Under the pieces are notes generated by a model. That model did no database searches. It had not been told where the DNA came from and saw only the letters and a program-made list of their open reading frames with translations. The position numbers and the translations under genes are program-made. DNA of 19,293 nt. Origin: Alphaproteobacteria bacterium (GTDB taxonomy: Bacteria > Pseudomonadota > Alphaproteobacteria > Micavibrionales > UBA2020). The stretch spans positions 1 through 19,293 of the forward strand of contig JAQSWE010000099.1 in the NCBI GenBank assembly GCA_029266795.1, in the 5' to 3' direction. Shown piece by piece: positions 7,473 through 14,407 of the stretch; the first letter of the stretch is position 1; every line of letters begins with the position of its first letter.

Positions 7473-7487
7473 TTAACAAAATATTAA
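7473..7487. promoter_or_regulatory. CtrA-type box, TTAA-N7-TTAA
   Basis: TTAA at 7473-7476 and TTAA at 7484-7487 are separated by 7 nt, the full consensus of the alphaproteobacterial cell-cycle regulator CtrA. A TATAGA hexamer (7502-7507) lies downstream on the plus strand, so the box would sit around -41 to -27 of a start near 7514, the usual place for CtrA-activated promoters. The target would be the 7559 gene, and possibly also the divergent receiver gene. Confidence 0.55.
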
Positions 7488-7558
7488 CCCAAGGTCGATA
7501 CTATAGAATAAGGACAGAAATCCGACGCATGCTGCCAGAAAGGTAAGCGCAATACGTT

Positions 7559-8248
7559 ATGTCGATCAACACCACCAATCCAAAAGTCGCTGCTTTCCAG
7601 GCCCAGTACAAGTACAAGGTCGGCGGAAGCTTTGACATTACGCTCAGCAAGATTGGCGGCGCGATCCCCGATGCCATGCAATATGGGTTTTTGAAGAGCG
7701 CGCGCGTCAAGGAAGTAGGGCTGCTGAATGCGCTGAAGTCATCTGCCCTCAGCGACGGCGAAAAGAGCAAGGCATCGGCCGAGGCGAAGCTTGCCTTTAC
7801 GCGCGATGCCTATCGCCTTTACAAGAACGAACGCAATTCTGACGATACCAAAATGACCGCGAAGCAAAGCGTGCGCGCGCTGTCGTATTCGCTGAAGGAA
7901 CTGGCATCGGCGACTGCAGACTACGTCAAGGCGTATAACAGCGGCGTGGAAATGACGACGACGGAAAAAGCGAAGTTCATTTCCGACACGCGGCTGATCC
8001 TCAATAACGCGAAGACCTTCACGGTCGTCCTGAAGCCCGAACTGCGCAAGGAAGGGGAATATTTCAGCCTCGACCTGCTGAAAGCCAAGCAGTACGCGGA
8101 GCAAATCACCGCCCATATCGCGGCCCTGCAAGCACCGCCCGTGCCGAATGCGACCGCGCCTGCAGCCGATCCCGAAGACACGACCGGCGACCCCGCCGAT
8201 GTCGTGCCTGTTTCGGATGAGGGCCAAACCCTCGATATCGAAGCCTGA
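7559..8248 (+). CDS. Hypothetical protein (229 aa) under a possible CtrA-type promoter
   Basis: No family is recognised. The protein is hydrophilic and Lys/Ala-rich; residues about 45-195 look mostly helical, and the last 35 or so residues are Pro/Asp-rich and probably disordered (PPVPNATAPAADPEDTTGD). There is no signal peptide, Cys cluster or membrane segment. The start ATG at 7559 has only a distant AAAGG, so initiation is not strongly marked. It diverges from the response-regulator gene across a 179-nt region with an EcfG-type promoter facing the other way and a CtrA-type box facing this gene. Cell-cycle or motility-linked expression is a guess from that box. Confidence 0.75.
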   Translation: MSINTTNPKVAAFQAQYKYKVGGSFDITLSKIGGAIPDAMQYGFLKSARVKEVGLLNALKSSALSDGEKSKASAEAKLAFTRDAYRLYKNERNSDDTKMTAKQSVRALSYSLKELASATADYVKAYNSGVEMTTTEKAKFISDTRLILNNAKTFTVVLKPELRKEGEYFSLDLLKAKQYAEQITAHIAALQAPPVPNATAPAADPEDTTGDPADVVPVSDEGQTLDIEA

Positions 8249-8291
8249 TATCACTGCATCGTGGTTACTTGTAAGGGTAATATTATTACTC

Positions 8292-8320
8292 TCGACACAT
8301 AATTTCTTCCCATATATTAT
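8292..8320 (+). promoter_or_regulatory. Sigma-70-type promoter of the HExxH protein gene
   Basis: TCGACA (8292-8297, 5 of 6 matches) and TATTAT (8315-8320, 5 of 6) are separated by exactly 17 nt. The implied start near 8327 gives a leader of about 23 nt before the ATG at 8350. A 13-nt perfect palindrome (GTAATA/TATTAC around 8283) lies just upstream and could be an operator. Confidence 0.6.
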
Positions 8321-8349
8321 AACCCAACATTCAAATTTCAGGTTGGGCA

Positions 8350-9393
8350 ATGACGGGCAGGAAACCGGCATCAAAACTGCGTAAGGGTCTGACGGCGATC
8401 TTCATGACCGCCGTCATGGGCGGCGCAATGGTGATCGGTCTGCAAAGCCATACACCGCAAAACGACAATCTGGCCACGCCGGCGCCCATCACGCAGACGA
8501 TGCCCCGCGACACCGTCGAAGCGCCCTATGCCTACAGCGGCCAAGTCGTGCCCTATGAATCCCAGTACACGATCGGCGACCCGTCCTATTCCGGCTATAC
8601 GCTCGACAGCAAATATACCTTCCAGAGCTACGGCCAGATACAGCAGGCGCAGATTATGGAGGATTATGCCTTGCGCTTCCTGCATCCGGCGCGCCAGTCG
8701 CACTGGCTGCCTGCGGAATACGGCGATGACAAAAGCGATACCGATCCTTTCCTGCAAACTCTTGTCGAAACCCAGTTTCCGAGCGCGGCCGAAGCGCGCG
8801 CCGCCTTTGCGAATGTCGAGGTGCGCGGCCTGACGCAAGGGGAGGCAGCGCTGCTGAAGGGTATTTTTGGCGGCCAGATCGATACCGCGAATATCCGCCT
8901 CAACCTGCACCCGCAGGATTACAGCGACATCGTGGGTTCGGTCGAAGCCGATGCCGTTGCCGATTTCTGGGGGCCTGAAAACCATTCAAAAGACTATAGT
9001 CGCGACAAGGATGCGGATAAATTCGGCACTTTCGTGCACGAGCTGACGCATAACTGGCAGCGCCAGACCGAATGGAAATTCACGCTCGATATCGAGGATA
9101 ACGACAAGGACAAATACAGCTATCCGTTGAACGCGAAATATAGCTTCCCCGAATATACGACCGAGCAGCAGGCCGCGATCGTGGAAGATTACGCGCGGCG
9201 TTTCCTGCACCCGTCGCATTCCCACACCTATCTGCAAAAGATCTACCGCAACCCCAACGCCTATGACAGCCTGCTCATTAAGGTGGTGGAGGACCAGTTC
9301 CCCGGCGCGAAACAGCTGCGCGAAGAATACAAGCGCAACGAGGCCGCGCCTCGCATCTCGATCGCACCCGGCCCCCGCGCATCCTTCGGCTAA
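8350..9393 (+). CDS. Secreted or membrane-anchored HExxH protein with duplicated flanking repeats
   Basis: The 347-residue protein starts with a basic stretch and a hydrophobic segment (about residues 13-31), indicating export or inner-membrane anchoring. A zinc-binding HELTH lies at 230-234 within FVHELTHNWQ; with the preceding LTQGEAALLKGIFG block (161-174) this resembles the putative metallopeptidase-like proteins annotated as vgr-related or DUF4157-like, whose HExxH is followed by a Y-x-L...F-x-Y...EQQA..V.DY motif. That C-terminal motif occurs here twice: residues about 83-153 and 258-327 (both with EDYA-RFLHP and a later QFP). The protein therefore looks like two copies of the tail module flanking the catalytic part. 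It has a good promoter and no obvious operon partner. Activity and substrate are unproven. Confidence 0.78.
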   Translation: MTGRKPASKLRKGLTAIFMTAVMGGAMVIGLQSHTPQNDNLATPAPITQTMPRDTVEAPYAYSGQVVPYESQYTIGDPSYSGYTLDSKYTFQSYGQIQQAQIMEDYALRFLHPARQSHWLPAEYGDDKSDTDPFLQTLVETQFPSAAEARAAFANVEVRGLTQGEAALLKGIFGGQIDTANIRLNLHPQDYSDIVGSVEADAVADFWGPENHSKDYSRDKDADKFGTFVHELTHNWQRQTEWKFTLDIEDNDKDKYSYPLNAKYSFPEYTTEQQAAIVEDYARRFLHPSHSHTYLQKIYRNPNAYDSLLIKVVEDQFPGAKQLREEYKRNEAAPRISIAPGPRASFG

Positions 9394-9465
9394 GCTTTAC
9401 GCATTGTTTTTGCAGCTGAAATTTCCGCTTCGCGCGGCGCGAAATTTTATGCTATCAATCCCGTC

Positions 9466-9879
9466 ATGGGAACGCGCATCCAAAACCGCCTGACTGCCTT
9501 CCTCCGCTGCCTTGTGCTGCTGGGTGTCATGGCGCGCGCGATGGTGCCGGCGGGCTTTATGCCCGCCTTCGCCTCGACCGGCGACGAATTGTTCCCGCTG
9601 GTCATCTGCTCCGGCGTCACGGGTGACACGACTGTCTATCTGCCTGCCGACCAACTACCGGACCAGCAACAGAAACAGCACGCACCCGCTGCGCATGACG
9701 CGCCTTGCGCCTTTGCCGCGTATTTCTCGGTCGGTACCACGGCGACACCGCCGCAACTGCCAAACATTTTTACCGACAAGACGCCGCCCGCGCCGCCCGC
9801 CAAGGTCGCTCGCAACGAGCAGCGTGATATTAAATCCTTCCTGTCGCAAGGCCCGCCGGTTTCACTGAAATTCCGCTGA
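9466..9879 (+). CDS. DUF2946 family protein, probable metal-related secreted protein
   Basis: The 137-residue protein has an N-terminal hydrophobic segment (about 11-29), followed by MVPAGFMPA (26-34), a Cys in VICSG (48) and a second Cys in DAPCAFAAY (81) after His residues. This Ala-x-hydrophobic-PAGFMP...CSG...H..CxFA pattern is characteristic of DUF2946, a family often found beside copper genes. It is probably exported or anchored with a periplasmic domain. No good ribosome binding site precedes the ATG at 9466. It starts a plus-strand set with a His-rich protein (gap 35 nt), a Cys-motif protein and a SCO1 gene, which supports a copper or metal role; that role is inference. Confidence 0.75.
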   Translation: MGTRIQNRLTAFLRCLVLLGVMARAMVPAGFMPAFASTGDELFPLVICSGVTGDTTVYLPADQLPDQQQKQHAPAAHDAPCAFAAYFSVGTTATPPQLPNIFTDKTPPAPPAKVARNEQRDIKSFLSQGPPVSLKFR

Positions 9880-9914
9880 ATTTCCCGTTAAACTGCGACC
9901 TTAGGATCATCACT

Positions 9915-10469
9915 ATGTCACACAATCACGCGGCGCATGGCAATCATGCGCCCAAAAACGCAGCGTCATGCGAACACCATTGCGCTGTGCCCACCAACGA
10001 TAACAACGCCGATGCGCCGCCCGTCAAAGGGCTGCGCGGCTTCCTGAAGAAAGCCTTTGCCGCTGTCGGCGGCGGGGCAGGAGGGATGCTTGCCGGCCAT
10101 GCGGGCTGCCTCGTTGCTCCCGTGCTGCTGGCAACCGCTGGCATTACCACGGCAACCGCAGGCCTTTCCGTTCTCGCTATCGCTTTTAGCGCGGCGGCAA
10201 CTGCGGGCGGCCTTTATGCATGGAAACATATGCGCGGCCATCAGGCCGGCAAATGGGAAAAACGCCTTGTCGTCGGCGGCGCAATCGCAGGCCTTGCGAT
10301 CTCGACCGTCATGAACCTCGGCGGATTGCACCAGCATCACCATCAGAACCATGCGCCCGAACTGCCTGCCGCCGTGATCTGCGGCCCGGGTCAGAACGCC
10401 GCGCCTGCGGCCGAACCACCACCCGCGCAACCAGCACATAATCACCACCACCACAAACCCAAACTGTAA
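9915..10469 (+). CDS. His-rich membrane protein, candidate metal-binding or transport protein
   Basis: The 184-residue protein has His-rich ends (MSHNHAAHGNHAP; QHHHQNH at 140-146; HNHHHH at 175-180) and cysteines at 19, 23, 65 and 156. Between them are about three hydrophobic segments (47-75, 78-102 and 118-136). The GHAGCLVAPVLLATAGI segment recalls the Cys-containing first helix of MerC/MerT-like metal transporters, but no assignment is certain. The ends suggest binding of a soft or borderline metal such as Cu, Ni, Zn or Hg. AGGA lies 8 nt before the ATG. It is followed after 14 nt by a small Cys-motif protein gene, so the genes are probably cotranscribed. Confidence 0.72.
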   Translation: MSHNHAAHGNHAPKNAASCEHHCAVPTNDNNADAPPVKGLRGFLKKAFAAVGGGAGGMLAGHAGCLVAPVLLATAGITTATAGLSVLAIAFSAAATAGGLYAWKHMRGHQAGKWEKRLVVGGAIAGLAISTVMNLGGLHQHHHQNHAPELPAAVICGPGQNAAPAAEPPPAQPAHNHHHHKPKL

Positions 10470-10483
10470 AGGAGACTACCACC

Positions 10484-10687
10484 ATGAAACTCATCGACAT
10501 CACCCCCGCCGAATTCGTCTGCGCCACCTGCAGCGCTTGCCCGGCTGTTCTCGAAACCGAAAATGACTCCTACGTCATCATCGGCAAGAAACTGTCCGCA
10601 GCTGCGCTCGCCGCTGTCGAAGGCCGCGTCGGCGCGGATGAGTTCGTCATCGAAGTGCCGAAGGGCATGATCGACGGATTGAAATAA
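10484..10687 (+). CDS. Small conserved protein with CxxCxxC-PAV motif (67 aa)
   Basis: The protein MKLIDITPAEFVCATCSACP... carries three cysteines spaced C-x2-C-x2-C (residues 13, 16, 19) followed by PAV and later YVIIGKK. It resembles small bacterial proteins of unknown function with a Cys-PAV...YVIIGK layout; the triple Cys suggests metal or redox chemistry. AAGGAG sits in the usual place before the ATG. It lies between the His-rich membrane protein and the SCO1 gene and is probably cotranscribed with them. The metal role is inferred from context. Confidence 0.72.
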   Translation: MKLIDITPAEFVCATCSACPAVLETENDSYVIIGKKLSAAALAAVEGRVGADEFVIEVPKGMIDGLK

Positions 10688-10692
10688 CCGGT

Positions 10693-10726
10693 ATGCCGCC
10701 TTGCCCGTAACAGGGCAGGGCGGTAT
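10693..10726 (+). other. Strong intercistronic hairpin
   Basis: Two 14-nt arms (10693-10706 and 10713-10726) pair over the full length with two G-U type pairs and a 6-nt loop. No T-run follows, so it is not a standard terminator. It sits between the Cys-motif gene and the SCO1 gene and may set mRNA stability or expression ratio. Confidence 0.6.
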
Positions 10727-10749
10727 CCTGTCCCAAAAAGGAGATACAC

Positions 10750-11181
10750 ATGAAAAAATTCCTGATCGCCTGTGCCGCCTTTGCGCTGCTGACCGGTATC
10801 ACAATTTCCGCAGTCGCGGCGGAAACCGAAAATAAAGCCAAGCCTATCGCCGGCTCCACTGTCGGCGGGGCATTTACGCTCGTTGACGGCGCTGGCAAGT
10901 CTGTCACCGAAAAATCATGGCCGGGCAAATACAAGCTGGTGTTCTTCGGCTTCACCAGCTGCCCCGAAATCTGCCCGACGACGCTGACGGCTATCGGCGG
11001 TGCGCTGGAAAAACTGGGTGCGAAAGCGGACAAAATCCAGCCGCTCTTCGTCACGACCGATCCCGGCCGCGACACGCCCGAAGTCGTGAAGGCCTATGTC
11101 GCCAATTTCGACCCGCATGAAGGGCGATGCGGGTGCGTCCGCGATTGCCGAGAAAATCGAACCCTTGCTCTGATTTTCTGA
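10750..11181 (+). pseudogene. SCO1/SenC family protein, apparently internally deleted and frameshifted
   Basis: The frame has a signal-peptide-like N-terminus (MKKFLIACAAFALLTG), the thioredoxin-like SCO1 core with FFGFTSCPEICPTTLTA (Cu-binding C71 and C75), and VTTDPGRDTPEVVKAYVANFDP. SCO1 proteins then continue for about 60-70 residues including an essential His and a final amphipathic helix. Here the frame instead runs into an unrelated tail and stops at 11181. In the next forward frame 11117-11173 encodes MKGDAGASAIAEKIEPLL and stop, which looks like a native SCO1 C-terminus. So a segment was probably lost, together with the Cu-ligand His. SCO1 proteins deliver copper for cytochrome oxidase or act in thiol redox. 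A good AGGAG site precedes the ATG. An assembly error is possible. Confidence 0.75.
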
Positions 11182-11402
11182 GGCAAGGACCGGCAGACCC
11201 GATGGTCGCGGCAGCGCTTCCTTGCGGAGCATGCTGCGGCCATTCCGCGCGGCACTCCAGAACAGCCTGCCTCCTTGAAAAAATGATAGTGGTTTCAATA
11301 TTTAAGCCTGTCCCATCTGCCAGAAACACGGCAGAAACAATCGAAACATTCTCCTGAAATGTAACACTTCCAAAATAAGGGAGTAATGCAGGAGATGGTT
11401 AC
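11182..11402. other. Intergenic region after the SCO1 gene
   Basis: These 221 nt hold no convincing gene. TTGAAA (11275-11280) and TATTTA (11299-11304), 18 nt apart, form a weak promoter candidate for the 11403 gene; the -10 element is poor. No clear intrinsic terminator with a T-run was seen for the metal operon. Confidence 0.4.
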
Positions 11403-11963
11403 ATGCTGAACAAGATATTATCGCTGCTGAAAAAGCCGAAATCCACGGAGCCGGCACGGGAAGGGAAGCAGGTTTATGGCCAGAAAGATGGCGTCGAAGA
11501 CCTTTGCCGTCATTTGGTGCAGATGAAGGGGCCGGTCTCGCTCTGGCGCCTGGGGTTCACGGGGCTTGAGCGCGCCAAGCAGCGCCTCGGCGAGGGCGGT
11601 GCCGAGCTGGGCATGTTCGTGCATGCCGTTGCGGACAAGGTCATCGCGCAGCATATGGGACCAGAGGATATTTTCACGCTCAACGACAAGGGCGATTACG
11701 TGATCGCCTTCAGCCGCACACCGGATGCCATCGCGCGCGAACGCGCTACTATTATCGCGGCGCAGATACGCCAACGCATCTTTTCCTCCGGTCAGTTGAT
11801 GGAGGAAGTCGACATCGAAAAACGCGCCGTGACGACCGCGCGCACCGATTTTCAGGGCATGACGCCCACCGAGCTCATGGCAGGGCTGATGGGGGAAGTG
11901 GGCAGGGCACCCACAGGCGCGGGGAAAGAAGACCGTTCGACGGCCACCCGCGTTCTCCATTAG
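11403..11963 (+). CDS. Hypothetical soluble protein (186 aa)
   Basis: The ATG at 11403 has AGGAG 8 nt upstream. The protein has a basic N-terminus (MLNKILSLLKKPK), a globular middle and a disordered Gly/Thr-rich end. The middle (residues about 70-125, with VADKVIAQHMGPEDIF and GDYVIAF) has the rhythm of a degenerate nucleotidyl-cyclase (GGDEF-like) fold, but the GGDEF signature is absent, so this is only a resemblance. It ends 9 nt from the convergent TRIC-type gene. Function is unknown. Confidence 0.7.
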   Translation: MLNKILSLLKKPKSTEPAREGKQVYGQKDGVEDLCRHLVQMKGPVSLWRLGFTGLERAKQRLGEGGAELGMFVHAVADKVIAQHMGPEDIFTLNDKGDYVIAFSRTPDAIARERATIIAAQIRQRIFSSGQLMEEVDIEKRAVTTARTDFQGMTPTELMAGLMGEVGRAPTGAGKEDRSTATRVLH

Positions 11964-11972
11964 ATTTCGGCA

Positions 11973-12596
11973 TCAGATTTTGGGTAGCGACCATTTGTAG
12001 CGGTAGGCGACCAGGCGCAGCGCAAGCCCGCCCGCGAACACCGCCATGATCGACAGCGGATTCATCCAGCCCGCCATATGCAACGCGAACAGCGCACCGC
12101 CCAGCAGCAGCGCGACGCTGCCATAAAATCCGCCATGCAGCACTTCCGGCACTTCGTTCACCAGCAGGTCGCGGATAATGCCGCCGCCGACAGCCGTCAG
12201 CAGCGACAGCGTCAAGACGCCAAAGAAATGCACGCCCAAGGTAATACCCGTAATAGCGCCCGTTATGCCGAAGGCGACAAGGCCAATGCCGTCGCTGAAG
12301 ATAAAAATCCAGCTGCGCTCCAGCCCCGATCTCTTCTGCAGGCGGAAGGCAAGGCAGGCCAGCACGGTCAGGCCCACAACCCAGAACGGCTCCGCGCTCT
12401 TCATCATCGCGGGCGGCTGTCCGGTCAGCAGGTCGCGCAGCATGCCGCCGCCATTGGCGGTCAGGAAGGCGAGGATCAGGATACCCATGATGTCGAGCTT
12501 TTTGCGCGCCCCGACCATAAAGTCGGACGCGGCAAAGGCGATGCCGCCGACAATGCCGGAAACCCACAATGCCTGCCGGTAAAGCTCCATTTCCAT
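11973..12596 (-). CDS. TRIC-type channel/UPF0126 family membrane protein
   Basis: The 207-residue protein is almost entirely hydrophobic, with about seven membrane segments in two homologous halves. Each half carries the family signature: GGGMLRDLL (49-57) and GGGIIRDLL (137-145). This is the UPF0126/YadS-YicG family, prokaryotic relatives of trimeric intracellular cation channels; the related Pfam name is Gly_transporter although the substrate is debated. Length fits the family. AAAGG lies about 10 nt before the ATG at 12596; a second ATG two codons in is possible. It converges with the 11403 gene and diverges from a 64-residue gene. Confidence 0.92.
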   Translation of the reverse strand: MEMELYRQALWVSGIVGGIAFAASDFMVGARKKLDIMGILILAFLTANGGGMLRDLLTGQPPAMMKSAEPFWVVGLTVLACLAFRLQKRSGLERSWIFIFSDGIGLVAFGITGAITGITLGVHFFGVLTLSLLTAVGGGIIRDLLVNEVPEVLHGGFYGSVALLLGGALFALHMAGWMNPLSIMAVFAGGLALRLVAYRYKWSLPKI

Positions 12597-12643
12597 TTTT
12601 TCGTGCCTTTATCGTGAACGTTATCAGCGCGAGGGTAGATTAA

Positions 12644-12673
12644 TTACTATGGATGCGCCGCGCGTGTTACAAT
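12644..12673 (+). promoter_or_regulatory. Candidate promoter giving a near-leaderless mRNA
   Basis: TTACTA (12644-12649) and TACAAT (12668-12673, 5 of 6 matches) are 18 nt apart. The ATG at 12682 is only 8 nt after the -10 element, so a transcript would have almost no leader, consistent with the lack of a ribosome binding site there. Confidence 0.4.
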
Positions 12674-12681
12674 CAATATAC

Positions 12682-12876
12682 ATGACCCAAAATGAATTTC
12701 ACGAGTTGGATGACCCCAAGAACAAAAACCGCATCGAGCGGTGGGAAGGCCTTGGCGCGCCCGCGATCGAGGCGGATCTCGTCAAGAATTCCGGAATCAG
12801 CTTTGTCGGGGCACCCGAGCGACATGCGCTGGCCTGGATCTGGCTGAAATTCAAGAAAGCCCAGCCCGCCAGCTGA
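12682..12876 (+). CDS. Hypothetical small protein (64 aa)
   Basis: The frame encodes MTQNEFHELDDPKNKNRIER onward, a charged N-terminal half and an aromatic C-terminal helix (ALAWIWLKFKK). An in-frame ATG at 12649 would add 11 residues, but the -10-like TACAAT lies inside that stretch, so 12682 is preferred. No ribosome binding site is visible; leaderless translation is possible. No family recognised. Confidence 0.55.
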   Translation: MTQNEFHELDDPKNKNRIERWEGLGAPAIEADLVKNSGISFVGAPERHALAWIWLKFKKAQPAS

Positions 12877-12890
12877 TTTTGCGGCCCTGC

Positions 12891-12915
12891 GGAACCTAAT
12901 CCATCCCGACACGTT
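12891..12915 (+). promoter_or_regulatory. EcfG-type general stress promoter of the DUF883 gene
   Basis: GGAAC (12891-12895) and CGTT (12912-12915) are separated by exactly 16 nt, a full match to the sigma-EcfG consensus. The implied start near 12922 leaves a leader of about 60 nt before the ATG at 12986. The downstream gene is of a type often induced by stress, which supports the call. Confidence 0.75.
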
Positions 12916-12985
12916 TGATGTCCTGAGCACCCGATAACGGCACACCGTGACGGGTTAACGAAATTTCAATTCCGGGAGAAAACAG

Positions 12986-13285
12986 ATGACCAATTATAAC
13001 GCAAATACCGATGGTTACCAAGCCGCTGACAACGCAGCCAAAATCAAGCAATCCGCTGAAGCGCTGCGCGGCGACGTCAAGAAAACCGTCGAGCATGCAA
13101 AAGAAGGCGCACGTTACGTCGCCGACGAAGCAAAAGTCCGCGCGAACGAATACGCGTCGACCGCTCGCGACCAGATCGCTGAAACGCAAGACATCCTCGT
13201 CGAGCGTATCCGCAACCAGCCCCTGCAGGCCGGTCTCGCCGCTTTCGGCGCTGGCTTCCTGCTCGCCCTGCTGCTGAAGCGCTAA
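12986..13285 (+). CDS. DUF883 (YqjD/ElaB-like) membrane-anchored stress protein
   Basis: The 99-residue protein has a long amphipathic helical part rich in Ala, Lys and Glu (residues about 15-75) and a single C-terminal hydrophobic anchor (PLQAGLAAFGAGFLLALLLK, 79-98) ending in Arg. This is the layout of the DUF883 family, whose members YqjD and ElaB of Escherichia coli are inner-membrane proteins that bind ribosomes in stationary phase. GGGAG lies 8 nt before the ATG. An EcfG-type promoter upstream and a bidirectional terminator downstream make it a single-gene stress transcript. Confidence 0.88.
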   Translation: MTNYNANTDGYQAADNAAKIKQSAEALRGDVKKTVEHAKEGARYVADEAKVRANEYASTARDQIAETQDILVERIRNQPLQAGLAAFGAGFLLALLLKR

Positions 13286-13317
13286 AAAGTTTCCGCCTGT
13301 TTATTCAGGCAGAAAAG

Positions 13318-13354
13318 AAGGCCGTGACTTCATCGTCACGGCCTTGACTTTTTT
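13318..13354. terminator. Bidirectional rho-independent terminator
   Basis: A perfect 11-bp stem (13318-13328 with 13335-13345) and 6-nt loop is followed by TTTTTT at 13349-13354 on the plus strand and by a shorter T-run on the minus strand. It separates the DUF883 gene from the convergent HExxH gene and can serve both. A weaker 5-bp hairpin (13295-13310) precedes it. Confidence 0.9.
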
Positions 13355-13363
13355 GTTCAATAT

Positions 13364-14407
13364 TTAAACGGAGAGGGGCTTCACGCGCAGGGCAAGGCGG
13401 TGGATGGCGCTCTTCTGTTTTTTCACATGGCCCGTGCTGAGAGCCTTTTCGGCCCCGATATCGCGCGATTTTTTGGCACGGTCGATCCGCTCGAACACCT
13501 TGTCCCATTTGTCGCCACTGAAATCCATGACGGCAAGGTTCGGATCGCCTGCGTCCTTCTTGCCCTTCGCCGTCAGCAGCATACGCGCGGCGACGTAGAA
13601 GGAAAGGGAGCCGCGCTCCGTCTTCATCACGACATTGGCAAGGCCGTTCAATCCCTCGGCGCGCCGGTCATCCGTCGATAATCCCCAGCGGGGCAGGGCG
13701 TTGAGGATGGTGCGCAGACTTCCGGGTTCGTAATCGGTCGAGAATTTTTCTGCATGGCGCGCGGCAACTTTAGCCGTTTCATCTGGCGTCAGCGACATGA
13801 AATCGCGCTGCTTTGGATTGATGATGAGCGCATCGAGGCTCATGGAGGTGATATGCGTGACATCGCAGTTGAGCCAGCCCAGCATGGAACGGCCGTCCGA
13901 TATTTCCTTCACATCTTGCCGCGTCAGGAAGCTGGACTGGAAACCGCGCAGCACGGCGAAAGCGTCCGCCGCATGTTCCGCGTAATTGCCGGCCCTGTCG
14001 GCGTTCTTGACGACCAGATGCCCCAGCTCGTGCTGGAAGGTGTACTGTAAATGCTTCGCGGCTTCGGTCGGGTTGTAGGCGATTTTTTCGACATCGCTGA
14101 GATGCGTTCGCGTGCCGTAGGCGGTCATAATCCCGACCCCCTCCAGCGATCGCCAGGCGACAGGGTTGCTTCTGGCGGTCAGGAAGTCAGGATTGTCGAC
14201 CCTGATCTCGTCGACATTCTTTTTCGCGGCGGGCGAGAGGCCGTCATAAAATTTCTGCATCTGCGCCTCTACATCGGGCGCATCGAGGTCGAAGAAGGTG
14301 ATCTGTTTTGTGGCGGCGGGGAAATCGCGGCGCGCATCCGCAACCGCTTTGTTGAAGTCAAAGCGCATGGAATTCTGCTGTACGCGCGCATCGGTATCCA
14401 AAGGCAC
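13364..14407 (-). CDS. Putative cytosolic zinc metallopeptidase (HELGH protein, 347 aa)
   Basis: No signal peptide or membrane segment is seen. HELGH at residues 126-130 is followed by EHAADAFAV (144-152), the HExxH...E/H..AD arrangement of zincin proteases, so a zinc-dependent peptidase is likely. The remaining sequence is not assigned to a family, and the C-terminus is basic (KKQKSAIHRLALRVK). The start is a GTG at 14407 with AGGGA 5-6 nt upstream; an ATG at 14368 lacks such a site. It lies downstream of the kinase/response-regulator pair on the same strand (123-nt gap) and ends at a shared terminator. Its role in that signalling context is unknown. Confidence 0.7.
   Translation of the reverse strand: MPLDTDARVQQNSMRFDFNKAVADARRDFPAATKQITFFDLDAPDVEAQMQKFYDGLSPAAKKNVDEIRVDNPDFLTARSNPVAWRSLEGVGIMTAYGTRTHLSDVEKIAYNPTEAAKHLQYTFQHELGHLVVKNADRAGNYAEHAADAFAVLRGFQSSFLTRQDVKEISDGRSMLGWLNCDVTHITSMSLDALIINPKQRDFMSLTPDETAKVAARHAEKFSTDYEPGSLRTILNALPRWGLSTDDRRAEGLNGLANVVMKTERGSLSFYVAARMLLTAKGKKDAGDPNLAVMDFSGDKWDKVFERIDRAKKSRDIGAEKALSTGHVKKQKSAIHRLALRVKPLSV

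Noticed and set aside
11403..11963. Diguanylate cyclase
   Set aside because: Only the general rhythm of a GGDEF fold is seen; the signature and catalytic residues are missing.
12955..12969. TTAA-N7-TCAA as a second CtrA site before the DUF883 gene
   Set aside because: Only one half-site matches and the EcfG-type promoter explains expression better.
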